From the NCBI GenBank assembly GCA_002408125.1, contig DHQO01000002.1, positions 115,304-179,303 of the forward strand: a DNA stretch of 64,000 nucleotides, in the 5' to 3' direction. Shown here in pieces: positions 63,857 through 64,000 of the stretch. How positions within the stretch are numbered: the first letter of the stretch is position 1; the number at the start of each line of letters is the position of its first letter. The translations under genes and the position numbers were made by a program. The notes under the pieces were generated by a model that did not search any database, had not been told where the DNA came from, and saw only the letters and a program-made list of their open reading frames with translations. This stretch comes from Hyphomonadaceae bacterium UBA5336 (lineage in GTDB: Bacteria; Pseudomonadota; Alphaproteobacteria; Caulobacterales; Hyphomonadaceae).

Positions 63857-64000
63857 TTGTCCTTCCGATACCTCAAATTCTCAGAAGAAGCCCCGGGCGT
63901 ATTCCGGGTTTCTCTAGACCGTCCTCCGGCCAATGGCGTCGACAGGGAGATGTATATCGAGATCAAACGCCTGTTCTCTGCGCCAGATAAGGTTCTCGAA
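63857..64000 (+). CDS. Enoyl-CoA hydratase/isomerase family protein, 3' end missing
   Basis: The window ends inside this gene. The frame open to base 64000 encodes FSEEAPGVFRVSLDRPPANG followed by VDREMYIEIKRLFSAPDKVL, which matches the N-terminal crotonase block (LxRPPANxxDxxMxxEL). The start is not certain: TTG 63857, with an AAGG upstream, is the most likely, because no ATG precedes the block in frame. Same strand as the preceding VOC gene. Confidence 0.7.
   Translation, partial: MSFRYLKFSEEAPGVFRVSLDRPPANGVDREMYIEIKRLFSAPDKVLE

Overview
The window is high-GC DNA from an alphaproteobacterium, most likely of the Caulobacterales/Maricaulales type (Hyphomonadaceae-like). This rests on gene content: a PDH operon whose E1-beta carries its own lipoyl domain, ftsB next to pdhA, a metX-metW pair, an IalB-family protein, an ECF sigma/ChrR pair and a UbiK-YbjN-ProC string. 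No database search or composition calculation was possible, so the taxonomy is inference.

Positions 1-38092 are ordinary chromosome. They hold the end of acnA, a DUF1223 protein, eno, a SulP transporter, ftsB, and a tightly packed pyruvate dehydrogenase operon (pdhA-VOC-pdhB-unknown-pdhC-unknown-unknown-lpdA). A GIY-YIG-like orphan follows, then ftsY-mtaB-rlmN, a DUF805 protein and an IalB-family protein. Next come a sigma/anti-sigma pair with an altered anti-sigma, a GFA protein, a TrmH-like methyltransferase, an asparaginase-like hydrolase, a quinone oxidoreductase, midA-like and lgt. The block closes with ubiK, ybjN, proC, a TetR-like gene, a two-component system with a decayed FkbM methyltransferase between its genes, a MarR regulator, ilvE, metX-metW, hisC and msrA.

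At 38212-38301 lies a complete tRNA-Ser(GGA). Everything after it, to the end of the window, is a catabolic gene set that looks like an island using the tRNA gene as its chromosomal boundary. It encodes a TonB-dependent receptor, an MFS transporter, a feruloyl-CoA-synthase-type ligase, three acyl-CoA dehydrogenases (two look like the alpha and beta halves of a heteromeric enzyme), two crotonases (one cut by the window end) and three SDR dehydrogenases. It also encodes a 3-ketosteroid-dehydrogenase-like flavoprotein, two NTF2/SnoaL proteins, a Rieske oxygenase alpha subunit, a nitronate-monooxygenase-like flavoprotein, a class III CoA-transferase, an HMG-CoA-lyase-family enzyme, an alpha/beta hydrolase, a VOC protein, and TetR and LysR regulators. 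Read together: uptake, CoA activation, ring or chain oxidation, beta-oxidation and retro-aldol/Claisen-type cleavage of a bulky organic acid, possibly steroid-, terpenoid- or phenylpropanoid-like. The substrate is not determinable from sequence alone.

The most notable new observation is a shared operator. A 12-bp core, TACC(A/G)(G/A)TCGGTA, recurs at four promoters across 21 kb of the island (38659, 40836, 41797 and 59539). One copy overlaps a perfect -10 hexamer, and a TetR gene sits among them. Others are a ChrR-like anti-sigma that has lost all N-terminal zinc ligands, an FkbM methyltransferase with its SAM-binding core deleted in frame, and a 26-bp perfect palindrome at 22244-22309.
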